Source: Chloroflexota bacterium
GTDB taxonomy: Bacteria; Chloroflexota; Anaerolineae; Anaerolineales; UBA11657
Direction: 5' to 3'
Length of the DNA: 19,747 nucleotides
Assembly: GCA_003670425.1 (NCBI GenBank)
Contig: QWRL01000007.1
Span: forward strand, 13,422-33,168
Each line of letters starts with the position of its first letter. The first letter of the stretch is position 1. The notes beneath the pieces were generated by a model. The model was not told the origin of the DNA and searched no databases. It worked only from the letters and a program-made list of their open reading frames with translations. Positions 1 through 7,705 of the stretch are shown here, in pieces. The position numbers and the translations under genes are program-made.

Positions 1-144
1 TTGTTGTATATCGGGCCAATAGTAATTTTCTACGTACGCTGTAATCATGATTTGTGCTTGTTTCGCGGCGCTTTGACCTCTTCAGCACGGCCGCAGCCCC
101 GCAGCACAAAACCGCCAAACCTAAAACTGTGGTACGCTTGCGGC

Positions 145-204
145 GTGGCAATCGTAACCTGCGCGCACCATCATCGGCAATATTCAACCGCACCCCGGAT
201 TTGA
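145..204 (+). promoter_or_regulatory. possible histidine-rich leader peptide ORF upstream of hisG
   Basis: A short frame can be read from GTG at 145 to TGA at 202-204 (19 codons), with three consecutive His codons (CAC CAT CAT, 166-174). It ends about 30 nt before a strong terminator hairpin, which itself lies just before hisG. This is the layout of a his-operon attenuator leader. No convincing ribosome-binding site precedes the GTG. A weak TACGCT at 133-138 could act as a -10 box and give a leaderless start, but no -35 is visible. Three His codons in a row may be chance, and the frame stays open upstream to the window edge. Bases 1-144 show no recognisable gene. Confidence 0.35.
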
Positions 205-234
205 CGGACTAGTTTCGCGCACCAACTAAAGCAG

Positions 235-266
235 AAACCCACCCCGCCGCCGGGGTGGGTTTTTTT
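235..266 (+). terminator. rho-independent terminator or attenuator hairpin before hisG
   Basis: The arm 235-245 (AAACCCACCCC) is perfectly complementary to 252-262 (GGGGTGGGTTT). The loop is six bases (GCCGCC, 246-251), and a T tract runs through 266. This is a textbook intrinsic terminator. It lies only 14 nt upstream of the hisG ATG and directly before its Shine-Dalgarno AGGAG (271-275). No gene end is visible within the preceding 200 nt, so a role as operon attenuator is as plausible as terminating an upstream gene. Confidence 0.85.
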
Positions 267-280
267 ATTCAGGAGCAATT

Positions 281-1292
281 ATGCAACGCACCGACATCCG
301 CCTGGGCCTGCCCAGCAAGGGCCGCCTCGAAACCGCCAGCCTCGACTTTTTGGAGCGCTGCGGGCTGCGCGTGGTCAAGCCCAACCCGCGCCAGTATCAA
401 GCCGGCTTGCCGGCCATCCCCGCGCTCAATGTTTTGTTCCAGCGCCCCGGCGACATTGTTGCCGGCGTGCGCAGCGGCAGCCTGGATTTTGGCATTACGG
501 GGCTGGACAGCATTCAAGAGCACAGCGGCGAAAACGGCGCGGTAATTACCCTGCATGATGCGCTGGGCTTCGGGCAGTGCAGCCTGGAGCTGGCCGTGCC
601 GGAAGAGTGGGCGGCCGTGCAGAATGTGGCCGGCCTGGCGCAGCACGCAGCGCACATGCGCCGCGCACTGCGCGTGGCCACAAAATATCCGCTGCTCACA
701 GGCGCCTTCCTCAGTGCCCGCGGCCTGCCCGCTTGCGAGCTGATCAGCGCCGAAGGCACGCTGGAGGTGGCGCCCAGCATTGGCTACGCTGACCTGATTG
801 CAGACCTGGTGGCCTCCGGCCTCACCCTGCACGACAACCGCCTGCGCGCACTGCCGGATGGCTGCATCCTGCGCTCGCAAGCAGCGCTGATTGGCAACCG
901 CAATGCGCTGCAGCAGCGCCCGGCAGTGCTGGCGGTTGCACACCAGCTGCTGGAGTTTGTGGAGGCGCACTTGCGCGCTGACGGCTATCACCTGCTGATT
1001 GCCAACATCCGCGGCGAATCAGAGGCGGCGATTGCAGCGCGCATGTTTGCCGAAACCAGCCTGGGCGGGCTGCAGGGGCCCACCATCTCACGCGTGGCCG
1101 GGCGCGACCCGCAAGCCGGCCTGTTTGCCGTGCAGATTGTTGTGGCGCGCGAGCGCATCGGCGCCGCGGTCAACGAGCTGCGCGCCATCGGCGGCCGCGG
1201 GGCGCGTGGTGGTCTCGCCGGTCACGTACATCTTTGAAGAGGAGCCGGCGCGCTTTGCAGCCCTGCAGCGCGCGCTGGCCGGGCGCGCCTGA
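281..1292 (+). CDS. hisG: ATP phosphoribosyltransferase, long form, frameshifted near the 3' end
   Basis: HisG catalyses the first step of histidine synthesis, condensing ATP with PRPP to phosphoribosyl-ATP. The start is ATG 281, with AGGAG at 271-275. The family signature is clear around residues 158-188 (EGTLEVAPSIGYADLIADLV, then TLHDN). The printed frame from 281 stops at 1235-1237 after 318 codons, with a C-terminus unlike HisG. The next frame carries the expected ending (VVVSPVTYIFEEEP...) to a TGA at 1290-1292. Removing one G from the GGGG run at 1199-1202 joins the two into a 336-residue protein reading GGRGRVVVSPVTYIF. The full-length form has the C-terminal regulatory domain, so no HisZ partner would be needed. 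hisD begins 11 nt after the restored stop. The shift may be a sequencing error, a true mutation or programmed; the sequence alone cannot decide. Confidence 0.9.
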
Positions 1293-1303
1293 GCAGCGCC
1301 AAC

Positions 1304-2629
1304 ATGCTCACCATTTACACCGATGTAGACGAGGCGCGGCGCACCGTGCTAAACCGCGCGGCTGCCGCCAGCGCGTACCCCGCAGAACTGCTGGAGCGCA
1401 TTGCCGTGCTGTTTGGCGCAGCGCTAACGCCCGCCGCAGCCGTGGCGCGCATACTGCAGGAGGTGAGCCGCGACGGCGATGCCGCAGCCGCAGCCTGGAG
1501 CCTGCGCCTCGATGGCGTGGCCGCCGCGCCGCTGGCGGTTCCAGCAGCGCAGCTGGCCGCAGCAGCCAGCCAGCTGCCCGCAGAATTAAACGCCGCACTG
1601 CAGCTTGCAGCGCAGCGCATCCGCGCCTTTCATGAGCACCAGCAGCCGCGCAGCTGGAGCAGCACTGCGCTGGGCGGGCAGCTGGGCCAGCGCGTGGTGG
1701 CGCTGCGGCGCGTGGGCATTTACGTGCCGGGCGGCAGCGCGCCGCTGGCTTCTTCGCTGCTGATGGCCGCGCTGCCTGCGCGTGTGGCCGGCGTTGAAGA
1801 GATTGTGGTGTGCACCCCGCCCGCGCCGGCGGGCCAAGGCGTGGCCAGCGCCATCTTGGCTGCGGCGCAGCTGGCCGGCGTGCAGCATGTGTTCCAGCTG
1901 GGCGGCGCGCAAGCAATTGCGGCCATGGCCTACGGTACGCAATCCATTGCGCGCGTGGACAAGATTGTGGGGCCGGGCGGATTGTTTGTGACGCTTGCGA
2001 AGCAGCAGCTGTATGGCACAGTGGGCCTTGATGGGCTGGCGGGCCCCACTGAAACCGTGGTGGTGGCCGATGCGGCTGCCAACCCGGAGTGGGTGGCTGC
2101 CGACATGCTGGCACAAGCCGAGCATGATGTGCTTGCCACCGCCATCCTGCTCACCGACTCCGCAGCGCTGGCGGCACAAGTGCTCGCCGCGCTGCAGCGC
2201 CGCATGCAAACACTGCCGCGCCAGGCAGTGATCGCGCAATCGCTGGCGCAGCGCGGCGGCATTGTGGTCACGCCGGATGTAGCCACAGCCGTGGCACTGG
2301 CCGATGAGTTTGCGCCCGAGCACTTGTGCCTGTGCGTTGCCAACGCCGCGGACTGGGCGGCGCGCGTGCGCAATGCCGGCGGCATATTTATTGGCGAGCG
2401 CTCCTTTGAAGTGCTGGGTGATTACGTGGCCGGGCCCAGCCACATCATGCCCACCGGCGGCAGCGCGCGCTTTGCATCGCCCTGCAATGTGCTGGATTTT
2501 GTGCGCATCATGAGCATCATTGAGCTGGACGCGCAAACCGCCGCCAGCCTGGCGCCGGCTGCGGCGCTGCTGGCCCAAGCCGAGCAGCTGGATGCCCACG
2601 CCGCAGCTGCGCTCTGCCGCAGCAACTGA
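1304..2629 (+). CDS. hisD: histidinol dehydrogenase
   Basis: HisD is the zinc-dependent, NAD-linked enzyme that oxidises L-histidinol through histidinal to L-histidine, the last two steps of the pathway. The 441-residue product has the usual family length. Visible motifs are YVPGGSAPLASSLLM (140-154), QLGGAQAIAAMAYGT (198-212), GPTETVVVAD (247-256), QAEHD (271-275), EFAPEHLCL (335-343) and GDYVAGPSHIMPTGG (372-386). By comparison with the E. coli enzyme, the zinc ligands are Q271, H274, D373 and H432, and the catalytic Glu-His pair is E339-H340. All are present, so the enzyme should be active. The start is ATG 1304, 11 nt after the restored hisG stop, with only a weak GAGCAG upstream. hisC follows. 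Confidence 0.97.
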   Translation: MLTIYTDVDEARRTVLNRAAAASAYPAELLERIAVLFGAALTPAAAVARILQEVSRDGDAAAAAWSLRLDGVAAAPLAVPAAQLAAAASQLPAELNAALQLAAQRIRAFHEHQQPRSWSSTALGGQLGQRVVALRRVGIYVPGGSAPLASSLLMAALPARVAGVEEIVVCTPPAPAGQGVASAILAAAQLAGVQHVFQLGGAQAIAAMAYGTQSIARVDKIVGPGGLFVTLAKQQLYGTVGLDGLAGPTETVVVADAAANPEWVAADMLAQAEHDVLATAILLTDSAALAAQVLAALQRRMQTLPRQAVIAQSLAQRGGIVVTPDVATAVALADEFAPEHLCLCVANAADWAARVRNAGGIFIGERSFEVLGDYVAGPSHIMPTGGSARFASPCNVLDFVRIMSIIELDAQTAASLAPAAALLAQAEQLDAHAAAALCRSN

Positions 2630-2663
2630 GACATCCACCTATGAAAAATAATACCAGCCAGCC

Positions 2664-2669
2664 GGGAGG
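2664..2669 (+). promoter_or_regulatory. Shine-Dalgarno GGGAGG that favours the GTG 2677 start of hisC
   Basis: GGGAGG lies seven bases before an in-frame GTG at 2677. The upstream in-frame ATG at 2641 is preceded by CATCCACCT, which has no purine-rich stretch. This supports the shorter HisC. Confidence 0.55.
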
Positions 2670-2676
2670 CACAAGC

Positions 2677-3777
2677 GTGTGGACACCCGCACAGTTGGTG
2701 CGGACTGCTGTCTTGGAGATGCGCGCATATACGCCCATCCTGCCGTATGAAGTGCTCTCTGCCCAACTGGGCTGTGCGCCAGAAGATATTTTGAAGCTGG
2801 ACGCAAACGAAAACTTGTACGGAGCAGTGCCCGCCGTGCGCGCCGCACTGGGCGCGCTGCCCTACCCGCACATTTATCCGGATCCGGAAAGCCGCGCGCT
2901 GCGCAGCTTGCTGGCGCAGCACACCGGCGTGCCGGCCGCGCAGCTGGTGGCCGGCGCGGGCGCCGACGAGCTGATTGACCTGACGATGCGCATGCTGCTG
3001 GATGCCGGCGATGTGCTGCTGGACTGCCCGCCGACATTTGGCATGTATGCAAACTGCGCGCACATACAGGGCGCGCAGGTGCTGGCCGTGCCGCGCCGCG
3101 CGGATTTTTCCCTGGACATGCCGGCGCTGCGCGCTGCGGTTGCGCAGCACAAGCCCAAGCTGCTGTGCCTTGGCTCGCCCAACAACCCGGACGGCAGCCA
3201 GCTGGCCGATGCGGAACTGCTGCAGCTGCTGCAACTGCCGCTGGTGCTGTTGCTGGATGAAGCCTACATCGATTTTGCCGGCGCGGGTGCCAGCCGCATC
3301 ACATGGCCGCTGCGCCACGCAAACCTGGTGGTGCTGCGCACCTTTAGCAAGAGCGCCGGGCTGGCCGGGCTGCGCGCGGGCTACGGCGCATTTCCCGCAG
3401 CGCTGGTGGAGCATGTTTGGAAGATTAAGCCGCCCTATAACCTGAGCGTGGCCGCTGATGCAGCCGCGCGCGCAGCCCTCGCAGCAATGCCGGCGGTGCA
3501 GGCGCATGTTGATGCAATTGTTGCGGAGCGCGCGCGCCTGGCTGCCGGGCTGGCACAGGTGCCATACCTGCAGCCCATTCCCAGCGCGGCAAACTTTGTG
3601 CTGTGCCGCGTAACGGGCCGGCCGGCGCAGCAGCTGCAGGCGCAGCTGGCGCAGCAGCGCATCCTGGTGCGCTACTTTGACAAGCCCGCACTGCGTGACT
3701 GCGTGCGCATTTCGGTGGGGCAGCCCGCCCACACAGACCGGCTGCTGCAGGCCTTGCACGCGCTGCCGGCTGCCTAA
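2677..3777 (+). CDS. hisC: histidinol-phosphate aminotransferase
   Basis: HisC is a PLP-dependent fold-type I aminotransferase that converts imidazole acetol phosphate and glutamate to histidinol phosphate and 2-oxoglutarate. The motifs, numbered from an upstream ATG at 2641, are LDANENLYG (53-61), AGAGADELIDL (104-114), GSPNNPDG (178-185), LLLDEAYIDF (203-212), the PLP-lysine motif RTFSKSAGLAGLRAGY with K237, and KPPYNLS (263-269). I chose GTG 2677 as start because GGGAGG lies at 2664-2669, seven bases before it. The in-frame ATG at 2641 has no Shine-Dalgarno and would add 12 residues (378 in total) of unconserved-looking sequence. Either start leaves the catalytic domain intact. It lies between hisD (47 nt gap with this start) and hisB (65 nt gap). 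Confidence 0.95.
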   Translation: MWTPAQLVRTAVLEMRAYTPILPYEVLSAQLGCAPEDILKLDANENLYGAVPAVRAALGALPYPHIYPDPESRALRSLLAQHTGVPAAQLVAGAGADELIDLTMRMLLDAGDVLLDCPPTFGMYANCAHIQGAQVLAVPRRADFSLDMPALRAAVAQHKPKLLCLGSPNNPDGSQLADAELLQLLQLPLVLLLDEAYIDFAGAGASRITWPLRHANLVVLRTFSKSAGLAGLRAGYGAFPAALVEHVWKIKPPYNLSVAADAAARAALAAMPAVQAHVDAIVAERARLAAGLAQVPYLQPIPSAANFVLCRVTGRPAQQLQAQLAQQRILVRYFDKPALRDCVRISVGQPAHTDRLLQALHALPAA

Positions 3778-3842
3778 GCGCGCCTGCCGTCACACCGCGC
3801 CATATTTACAGCCGCACCAACCAATTCATCAGGGAGCACAGC

Positions 3843-4430
3843 ATGCGCACAGCCACCATCACCCGCACCACCAACGAAACTGAAATCACCGTCACGGTAA
3901 ACCTGGACGGCAGCGGCCGGCATGAGATTGCCACCGGCATCGGTTTTCTGGACCACATGCTGGCGCAGGTTGCGCTGCATGGAATTGTGGACATCACTCT
4001 GCAGGCGCGCGGCGACCTGCACATTGATGTGCATCACACGCTGGAGGATTGCGCACTGGCGCTGGGGCAGGCGCTGGATGCGGCGCTGGGCGCGCGCACC
4101 GGCATCAACCGCATGGGCGCGGCTTGGGTGCCGATGGATGAAGCGCTGGCGCAGGTGGTGCTGGATTTGTCCGGGCGGCCGTATGCTGTGGTGCATGCGG
4201 AGTGGCACACGCCAACAATTGGCGCAGTGCCCACCAGTTTGCTGGCGCACTTTCTGGAGTCGCTGGCGGTGACGCTGCGCGCCAACCTGCATGCGCGCGT
4301 TGCCTACGGCCGCGACGACCATCATCAGGCCGAGGCGCTCTTCAAGGCGCTGGGGCGCGCGCTGCTGCAGGCGGTACAGCTGGAGCCGCGCCGGCAGGGC
4401 GTGCTGCCCAGCAGCAAAGGCAAGCTGTGA
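3843..4430 (+). CDS. hisB: imidazoleglycerol-phosphate dehydratase (single-function)
   Basis: HisB dehydrates imidazole glycerol phosphate to imidazole acetol phosphate, using two metal ions held by duplicated His/Glu motifs. The 195-residue protein shows GFLDHML (34-40), DVHHTLED (62-69) and DDHHQAEALFKALGRAL (158-174), the paired metal-binding motifs of the family. The length equals the dehydratase domain alone. There is no N-terminal HAD phosphatase as in the bifunctional enterobacterial HisB, so histidinol-phosphate phosphatase must come from another gene. ATG 3843 has a good AGGGAG at 3831-3836. The stop codon overlaps the GTG start of hisH by four bases (4427-4430), suggesting translational coupling. 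Confidence 0.97.
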   Translation: MRTATITRTTNETEITVTVNLDGSGRHEIATGIGFLDHMLAQVALHGIVDITLQARGDLHIDVHHTLEDCALALGQALDAALGARTGINRMGAAWVPMDEALAQVVLDLSGRPYAVVHAEWHTPTIGAVPTSLLAHFLESLAVTLRANLHARVAYGRDDHHQAEALFKALGRALLQAVQLEPRRQGVLPSSKGKL

Positions 4431-5041
4431 CCACGATTGCGCTGGTGGATTACGGCAGCGGCAATCTGCGCAGCGTGGAGAAGGCATTGTGCGCCGTGGG
4501 TGCCAGCGTGCAGCTGGCGCGCAGCGCAGCAGAGCTGCAAACAGCGGACAAGATTGTGCTGCCCGGCGTCGGCGCGTTTGGCGATTGCATGCGCGGCCTG
4601 ATGGCTGCCGGCCTCGGCCAGGCGCTGCTGGCACTGGCGCACAAGCGCCCGCTGCTGGGCATTTGCGTGGGCATGCAGCTGCTGTTTGAGCGCAGCAGCG
4701 AGCACGGCGAGCACGCCGGGCTGGGCCTGCTGCCGGGCGTGGTGCGGCGCTTTGAGTTTGCTGCCGGCGCGCCGGAGCGCGTGCCGCACACGGGCTGGAA
4801 TGTGGTGCAGCCCGCACTTGAGAGCCCGCTGCTGCACGGCCTGCCGGCTGGCAGCCACGCATACTTTAATCATGGCTACTACTGTGATGCACTGCCCGCC
4901 GATACGCTGGCGTGGTGCGAGCACGGCTTGCGCTTTAGCGCGGTGGTGGGCCGCGCTGCCATCTACGGCATTCAGTGCCACCCGGAGAAGAGCCAGGCTG
5001 TGGGGCTGCAGATGCTGCGCAACTTTGTGGAGCGCGGATGA
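4427..5041 (+). CDS. hisH: imidazole glycerol phosphate synthase, glutamine amidotransferase subunit
   Basis: HisH hydrolyses glutamine and channels ammonia to HisF in the heterodimeric IGP synthase. The product is 204 residues. It starts ALVDYGSGNLRSV and has the nucleophile in GICVGMQLLF (C80), VPHTGWN (119-125), and the His/Glu of the triad in QCHPEKSQ (H185, E187). The start is GTG 4427, overlapping the hisB stop as GTGA. The open frame extends further upstream, but only inside hisB. The stop overlaps the hisA start as ATGA (5038-5041). The catalytic triad is complete. Confidence 0.96.
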   Translation: MTTIALVDYGSGNLRSVEKALCAVGASVQLARSAAELQTADKIVLPGVGAFGDCMRGLMAAGLGQALLALAHKRPLLGICVGMQLLFERSSEHGEHAGLGLLPGVVRRFEFAAGAPERVPHTGWNVVQPALESPLLHGLPAGSHAYFNHGYYCDALPADTLAWCEHGLRFSAVVGRAAIYGIQCHPEKSQAVGLQMLRNFVERG

Positions 5042-5799
5042 ACGCGGGCGCCGCCTTTACCGTGTATCCGGCAATTGACCTGCGCGCCGGGCGCGTGGTG
5101 CGCCTGCAGCAGGGCGATCCGCTGCGCGAGACCGGCTACAGCGGCACGCCGCTGCAGATTGCGCAGCAATGGCTGGCGGCCGGTGCGGCATGGCTGCATG
5201 TGGTTAATTTGGACGGTGCATTTGGCGATGACGGCGCTGCCAACGCGCTGGCACTGGCTAGCATCCTGCGCAGCGGCGCGCGCGTGCAGTTTGGCGGCGG
5301 GCTGCGCACGCTGCCGGCCATCGAGCAGGCGCTGCAGTTGGGCGTGGAGCGCGTGGTGCTGGGCACTGTTGCCGCCACAGAGCCCGCGCTGGTGGCAGCG
5401 GCGCTGGCGCAGTTTGGCGCGCACCGCATTGCTGCGGGCATCGACGCGCGCGGCGGCGAAGTGCGCATCAAGGGCTGGGCTGCGGGCCCCGGCGGCAGCG
5501 CATCAGCTTTGGCTGCCACGCTGCAGGCGCAGGGCGTGCGCACCATCATCTTTACGGATGTGGAGCGGGACGGCATGCAGCAGGGGCTCAACCTTTTAGA
5601 AACCTGCGCGCTGGCGCGCAGCAGTGGCTTGCAGGTGATTGCATCCGGCGGCGTGCAGGCCGCAAGCGATGTGCACGCTGCGCGCGCAGCCGGCCTCGCC
5701 GGCGTGATTGTGGGGCGCGCGTTGTACGAAGGCCAGGTGCAGCTGCCGGCGCTGTTGCGCGAGCTGGCTGCGGATGATGCGCGCGGGGTGCGCACCTGA
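5038..5799 (+). CDS. hisA: ProFAR isomerase (phosphoribosylformimino-5-aminoimidazole carboxamide ribotide isomerase)
   Basis: HisA carries out the Amadori rearrangement of ProFAR to PRFAR on a TIM barrel. The 253-residue protein has the first catalytic Asp in YPAIDL (D14) and the second in FTDVERDGM (D174). It also has VNLDGAFG (56-63), FGGGLR (85-90), GIDARGGEVRIKGW (134-147) and the phosphate-binding ASGGV (202-206) and GVIVGRALYEG (222-232). The ATG at 5038 is embedded in the hisH stop, and the TGA overlaps the hisF ATG by one base (5799). No RBS beyond the coupled arrangement is needed. Related TIM-barrel PriA proteins act in both His and Trp synthesis. Nothing here shows dual use, and the his context favours HisA. 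Confidence 0.96.
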   Translation: MNAGAAFTVYPAIDLRAGRVVRLQQGDPLRETGYSGTPLQIAQQWLAAGAAWLHVVNLDGAFGDDGAANALALASILRSGARVQFGGGLRTLPAIEQALQLGVERVVLGTVAATEPALVAAALAQFGAHRIAAGIDARGGEVRIKGWAAGPGGSASALAATLQAQGVRTIIFTDVERDGMQQGLNLLETCALARSSGLQVIASGGVQAASDVHAARAAGLAGVIVGRALYEGQVQLPALLRELAADDARGVRT

Positions 5800-6581
5800 T
5801 GCTGGCGCGGCGCATCATCGCCTGCCTGGACATTGACCGCGGGCGCGTGGTGAAAGGCGTGCGCTTTGAGCAGCTGCGCGATGCCGGCGACCCGGTGGAG
5901 CAGGCGCGCTGCTATGACGCATGGGGCGCGGACGAGCTTGTGTTTCTGGACATCTCCGCCACCCACGAGGGGCGGCAGACAACGCTGGAAACCGTGCGGC
6001 GCGTGGCGGACTGCGTGTTCATTCCGCTGACGGTGGGTGGCGGCGTGCGCAGCGTGGCAGACATGCGCGCATTGCTGCTGGCCGGTGCCGACAAGGTGAG
6101 CATCAACTCCGCCGCCGTGCGCGAGCCGCAGCTGCTGACGGCCGGCGCTGCGCGCTTTGGCAGCCAATGCATGGTGCTGGCAATCGATGCGCGGCGCGTG
6201 CCGCAAGCGCAGCCGCTGCGCTGGGAGGTGGTGGTGAACGGCGGGCGTGTTGCCACGGGCCGCGATGCGTGCGCGTGGGCGGTGCAGGGTGTGGCTGCCG
6301 GCGCCGGCGAAATTTTGCTGACCAGCATGGATGCCGATGGCACGCGCGCCGGCTTCGACCTGGAGCTGACGCGCGCAATTGTGGCCGCCGTGCCGGTGCC
6401 CGTGATTGCCAGTGGCGGCGCCGGCAGCCCGCAGCATTTTTGTGCGGTGCTGAAAGACGCAGGCGCTGCAGCGGCGCTGGGCGCATCAGTTTTCCATGAC
6501 CGGCAGCTCACCATTGCGGATGTAAAGCAAGCCTTGCAAAGTGCGGGACTGCCCGTTCGGAGCCAAGTAAATGAACCCTGA
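5799..6581 (+). CDS. hisF: imidazole glycerol phosphate synthase, cyclase subunit
   Basis: HisF takes ammonia from HisH and converts PRFAR to imidazole glycerol phosphate plus AICAR. The 260-residue TIM barrel has catalytic D11 (IIACLDID) and D130 (VLAIDA), the same positions as in the Thermotoga enzyme. It also has KGVRFEQLRDAGDPVE (19-34), VGGGVRS (79-85), LLTSMDADGT (173-182) and ASGGAG near the C-terminus. The start ATG at 5799 shares its first base with the hisA stop. The last 11 bases overlap hisI, keeping the whole hisB-to-hisI block coupled. Confidence 0.97.
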   Translation: MLARRIIACLDIDRGRVVKGVRFEQLRDAGDPVEQARCYDAWGADELVFLDISATHEGRQTTLETVRRVADCVFIPLTVGGGVRSVADMRALLLAGADKVSINSAAVREPQLLTAGAARFGSQCMVLAIDARRVPQAQPLRWEVVVNGGRVATGRDACAWAVQGVAAGAGEILLTSMDADGTRAGFDLELTRAIVAAVPVPVIASGGAGSPQHFCAVLKDAGAAAALGASVFHDRQLTIADVKQALQSAGLPVRSQVNEP

Positions 6582-6909
6582 ACCAGAATTAAAGTTTGAC
6601 GAGCATGGGCTGCTGGCTGCGGTGGCGCAAGATGCCGCCAGCGGGCTGGTGTTGACGGTGGCGTGGATGAATGCCGAAGCGCTGCGCCTCACGCGCCAGA
6701 CGCGCGAGGCGCATTTTTGGAGCCGCAGCCGCCAGTGCCTGTGGCACAAAGGCGCCACCTCCGGCAATGTGCTGCATGTGGTGGCGCTGCATGCCGACTG
6801 TGACGGGGACACATTGCTGCTGCGCGTAAACCCGAGCGGCCCCGCCTGCCATACCGGCCGGCCATCATGCTTCTTTCAAGAGCTGCAGATTGGACAAGAA
6901 CTGCGCTGA
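6571..6909 (+). CDS. hisI: phosphoribosyl-AMP cyclohydrolase (no HisE domain)
   Basis: HisI opens the adenine ring of phosphoribosyl-AMP, the third step of the pathway, and needs Zn and Mg. The 112-residue protein is the cyclohydrolase domain only. Motifs are AWMNAEAL (31-38), FWSRSRQCLWHKGATSGN (49-66), the metal-binding DCDGD (76-80), and cysteines C93 (in PACHTG) and C100. The phosphoribosyl-ATP pyrophosphatase domain that is often fused here is absent. It is encoded separately as hisE at 11503, beyond an ABC exporter cassette. The ATG at 6571 overlaps hisF by 11 bases, with GGAG upstream inside hisF. This is the last gene of the main his block. Confidence 0.96.
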   Translation: MNPEPELKFDEHGLLAAVAQDAASGLVLTVAWMNAEALRLTRQTREAHFWSRSRQCLWHKGATSGNVLHVVALHADCDGDTLLLRVNPSGPACHTGRPSCFFQELQIGQELR

Positions 6910-6941
6910 GCCTGTGGAATTGCTAAACTAATCTGACTGAA

Positions 6942-6976
6942 GCGTGCGCTCACAGTGCTTCCCACTGTGCGCACGC
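6942..6976 (+). other. strong stem-loop between hisI and the ABC exporter genes
   Basis: GCGTGCG (6942-6948) pairs with CGCACGC (6970-6976), and CACAGTG (6951-6957) pairs with CACTGTG (6963-6969). This gives 14 base pairs, a two-base bulge (CT, 6949-6950) and a five-base loop CTTCC. No T tract follows, so it is not a canonical terminator. A TAAACT at 6924-6929 could be a -10 box placing transcription start just before the hairpin, making it a 5' leader structure of the exporter mRNA. No -35 is evident. Confidence 0.5.
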
Positions 6977-7005
6977 GCTCGGCCCCCGGCCGCCAAAACT
7001 AAAAC

Positions 7006-7704
7006 ATGCCCGCGCCAAAAACCGAAGTAGTCCGGCTCGAAAAGCTATCCAAACACTATGTTGAAGGTGGCCAGCTGCGCCCCATTCTGGATGCGGCCGA
7101 TGCAACCTTCTGCACCGGCGAGCTGGTGGCCATCCGCGGCCGCAGCGGCACCGGCAAAAGCACGCTGCTCAACCTGATTGCCGGCATCGACGAGCCGGAC
7201 TCCGGCCGCATTTTTGTGGAGGGCCAGTGCGTCACTGACTTGTCGGCGCGCCGCCGCACCGAGTTCCGCCGCGACCACATCGGCTTTGTGTTCCAGTTCT
7301 TCAACCTCATTCCCACGCTGACCGTGTATGAGAACGTGGCGCTGCCCGCCGAGCTGGCAGGCGGTGCGCACGCACGCGCCGTCACAACGCGCGCGCTGCA
7401 GCTGCTGGAAGAAGTGGGCCTGGCGGCGCGGCGCGATGCATTCCCGGACAAACTTTCCGGTGGCGAGCAGCAGCGCGTGGCAATTGCGCGCGCGCTGGTG
7501 TGCGACCCGCGCCTGGTGCTGGCGGACGAGCCCACTGGCAATTTGGATGAAGCCAACAGCCAGCTGGTGATGGACCTGCTTGACCGCGTGACGCGCCGCG
7601 ACGGGCGCAGCCTTTTGATTGTCACTCACAGCCGGCGCGTGGCGGCGCTGGCCGACCGCGTATTTAATATTACCCACGGCCGCCTCGAGCCGGACGCGGG
7701 TTAA
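7006..7704 (+). CDS. ABC transporter ATP-binding protein, LolD/MacB type
   Basis: This cytoplasmic ATPase would energise the FtsX-type permease encoded next to it. The 232-residue protein has Walker A GRSGTGKST (45-53), Q-loop FVFQFFNLIP (94-103), signature LSGGEQQR (150-157), Walker B LVLADEP (170-176) and the H-loop VTHS with H208. Everything needed for ATP hydrolysis is present. The LIPTLTVYENVALP segment and D-loop GNLD are typical of the LolD/MacB/FtsE group, which serves mechanotransmission-type permeases rather than classical exporters. The permease GTG starts one base after this stop. Substrate is unknown; lipoprotein or lipid handling, or support of the secreted lipocalin-like protein, are possibilities from family knowledge. 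Confidence 0.93.
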   Translation: MPAPKTEVVRLEKLSKHYVEGGQLRPILDAADATFCTGELVAIRGRSGTGKSTLLNLIAGIDEPDSGRIFVEGQCVTDLSARRRTEFRRDHIGFVFQFFNLIPTLTVYENVALPAELAGGAHARAVTTRALQLLEEVGLAARRDAFPDKLSGGEQQRVAIARALVCDPRLVLADEPTGNLDEANSQLVMDLLDRVTRRDGRSLLIVTHSRRVAALADRVFNITHGRLEPDAG

Positions 7705-7705
7705 G

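Noticed and set aside
1..144. A protein-coding gene at the left edge of the window
   Set aside because: The open frame has no recognisable protein signature, no ribosome-binding site and mixed composition. It may be an intergenic leader or promoter region.
1586..2638. Long minus-strand open frame opposite hisD, and similar frames opposite hisC, the permease and the AttH-like gene
   Set aside because: These are by-products of GC-rich codon use. The plus-strand genes have complete catalytic motifs, while the antisense frames are rich in His, Arg and Gln with no recognisable domain.
4202..4426. Upstream extension of hisH into hisB
   Set aside because: HisH homology begins at ALVDYG just after GTG 4427, and the sequence before it is hisB in another frame.
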